This document shows positions 30,393 through 30,422 of a DNA stretch of 30,422 nucleotides, in pieces. Both the position numbers and the translations under genes were made by a program. The notes below the pieces were generated by a model, which was not told the DNA's origin, did not search any database, and saw only the letters and a program-made list of their open reading frames with translations. The DNA comes from an uncultured Eubacteriales bacterium (GTDB taxonomy: Bacteria; Bacillota; Clostridia; Christensenellales; Aristaeellaceae). The stretch spans positions 1 to 30,422 of the forward strand of contig USDD01000021.1 of assembly GCA_900553265.1 (NCBI GenBank), given 5' to 3'. How positions within the stretch are numbered: position 1 is the stretch's first letter; the number at the start of each line of letters is the position of its first letter.

Positions 30393-30422
30393 CCAGGTGC
30401 CGCGCCTCAAATCTTCGATTTG

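Overview
The window is GC-rich bacterial DNA, densely packed with genes on both strands. SpoIIR, SleB and YpeB are signatures of an endospore-forming Bacillota. Together with the high GC, AGGAGG-type ribosome sites, frequent GTG/TTG starts and a TIGR03905-type TSCPD protein, this suggests a GC-rich Clostridia relative, probably gut-type. The genus cannot be read from the sequence. Vegetative promoters are unusually clear: twelve can be placed, all with a 17-bp spacer. No rRNA, tRNA, CRISPR array, insertion sequence or prophage was seen.

Layout. 1-298: non-coding, with a 55-bp direct repeat and a terminator. 299-4003 (minus): a TSCPD protein, a two-span membrane protein, a zinc-ribbon/peptidoglycan-binding membrane protein and a HAD phosphatase. 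4133-5089 (plus): a Gfo/Idh/MocA oxidoreductase, divergent from the TSCPD gene. 5201-5839 (minus): YigZ. 5989-8982 (plus): a TtcA-like PP-loop protein, a secreted transglutaminase-like protein, a phosphoribosyltransferase and a GtrA protein. 8983-11520: a cysteine-rich leader peptide with an attenuator, then cysK and mnmA. 11521-13354: a non-coding stretch with a decayed copy of the mnmA 3' end, then gdhA. 13427-16770 (minus): gltX, a phosphodiesterase-like protein and an SGNH hydrolase. 16860-20858 (minus): addA and a SWIM zinc-finger protein. 20973-22134 (plus): an RluA-type pseudouridine synthase and a small membrane protein. 22243-23686 (minus): an XRE regulator and a family 2 glycosyltransferase. 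23830-25911 (plus): a second glycosyltransferase and a patatin. 26034-29002 (plus): a compact spoIIR-sleB-ypeB-mazF cluster. 29055-29938 (minus): a sugar O-acetyltransferase and a MerR remnant. 29934-30362 (plus): the C-terminal remnant of an Fe-S aldo/keto reductase.

Main points. (1) The 387-bp cysK leader contains everything expected of ribosome-mediated attenuation by cysteine: a consensus promoter, an 18-codon ORF with tandem Cys codons, a terminator with seven Ts, and a segment of the ORF that can pair with the terminator's 5' arm. (2) The same dyad, TTGCA-N4-TGCAA, lies upstream of the XRE gene and in the gdhA leader, suggesting a regulator-target link. (3) A forespore signalling gene, germination genes and an antitoxin-less MazF are packed into one apparent operon. 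(4) Near 29935 two divergent genes, merR and an aldo/keto reductase, are each cut at the same point, as one deletion or an assembly misjoin would produce. (5) addA has no addB beside it and shares a -35 region with the divergent rluA-type gene.
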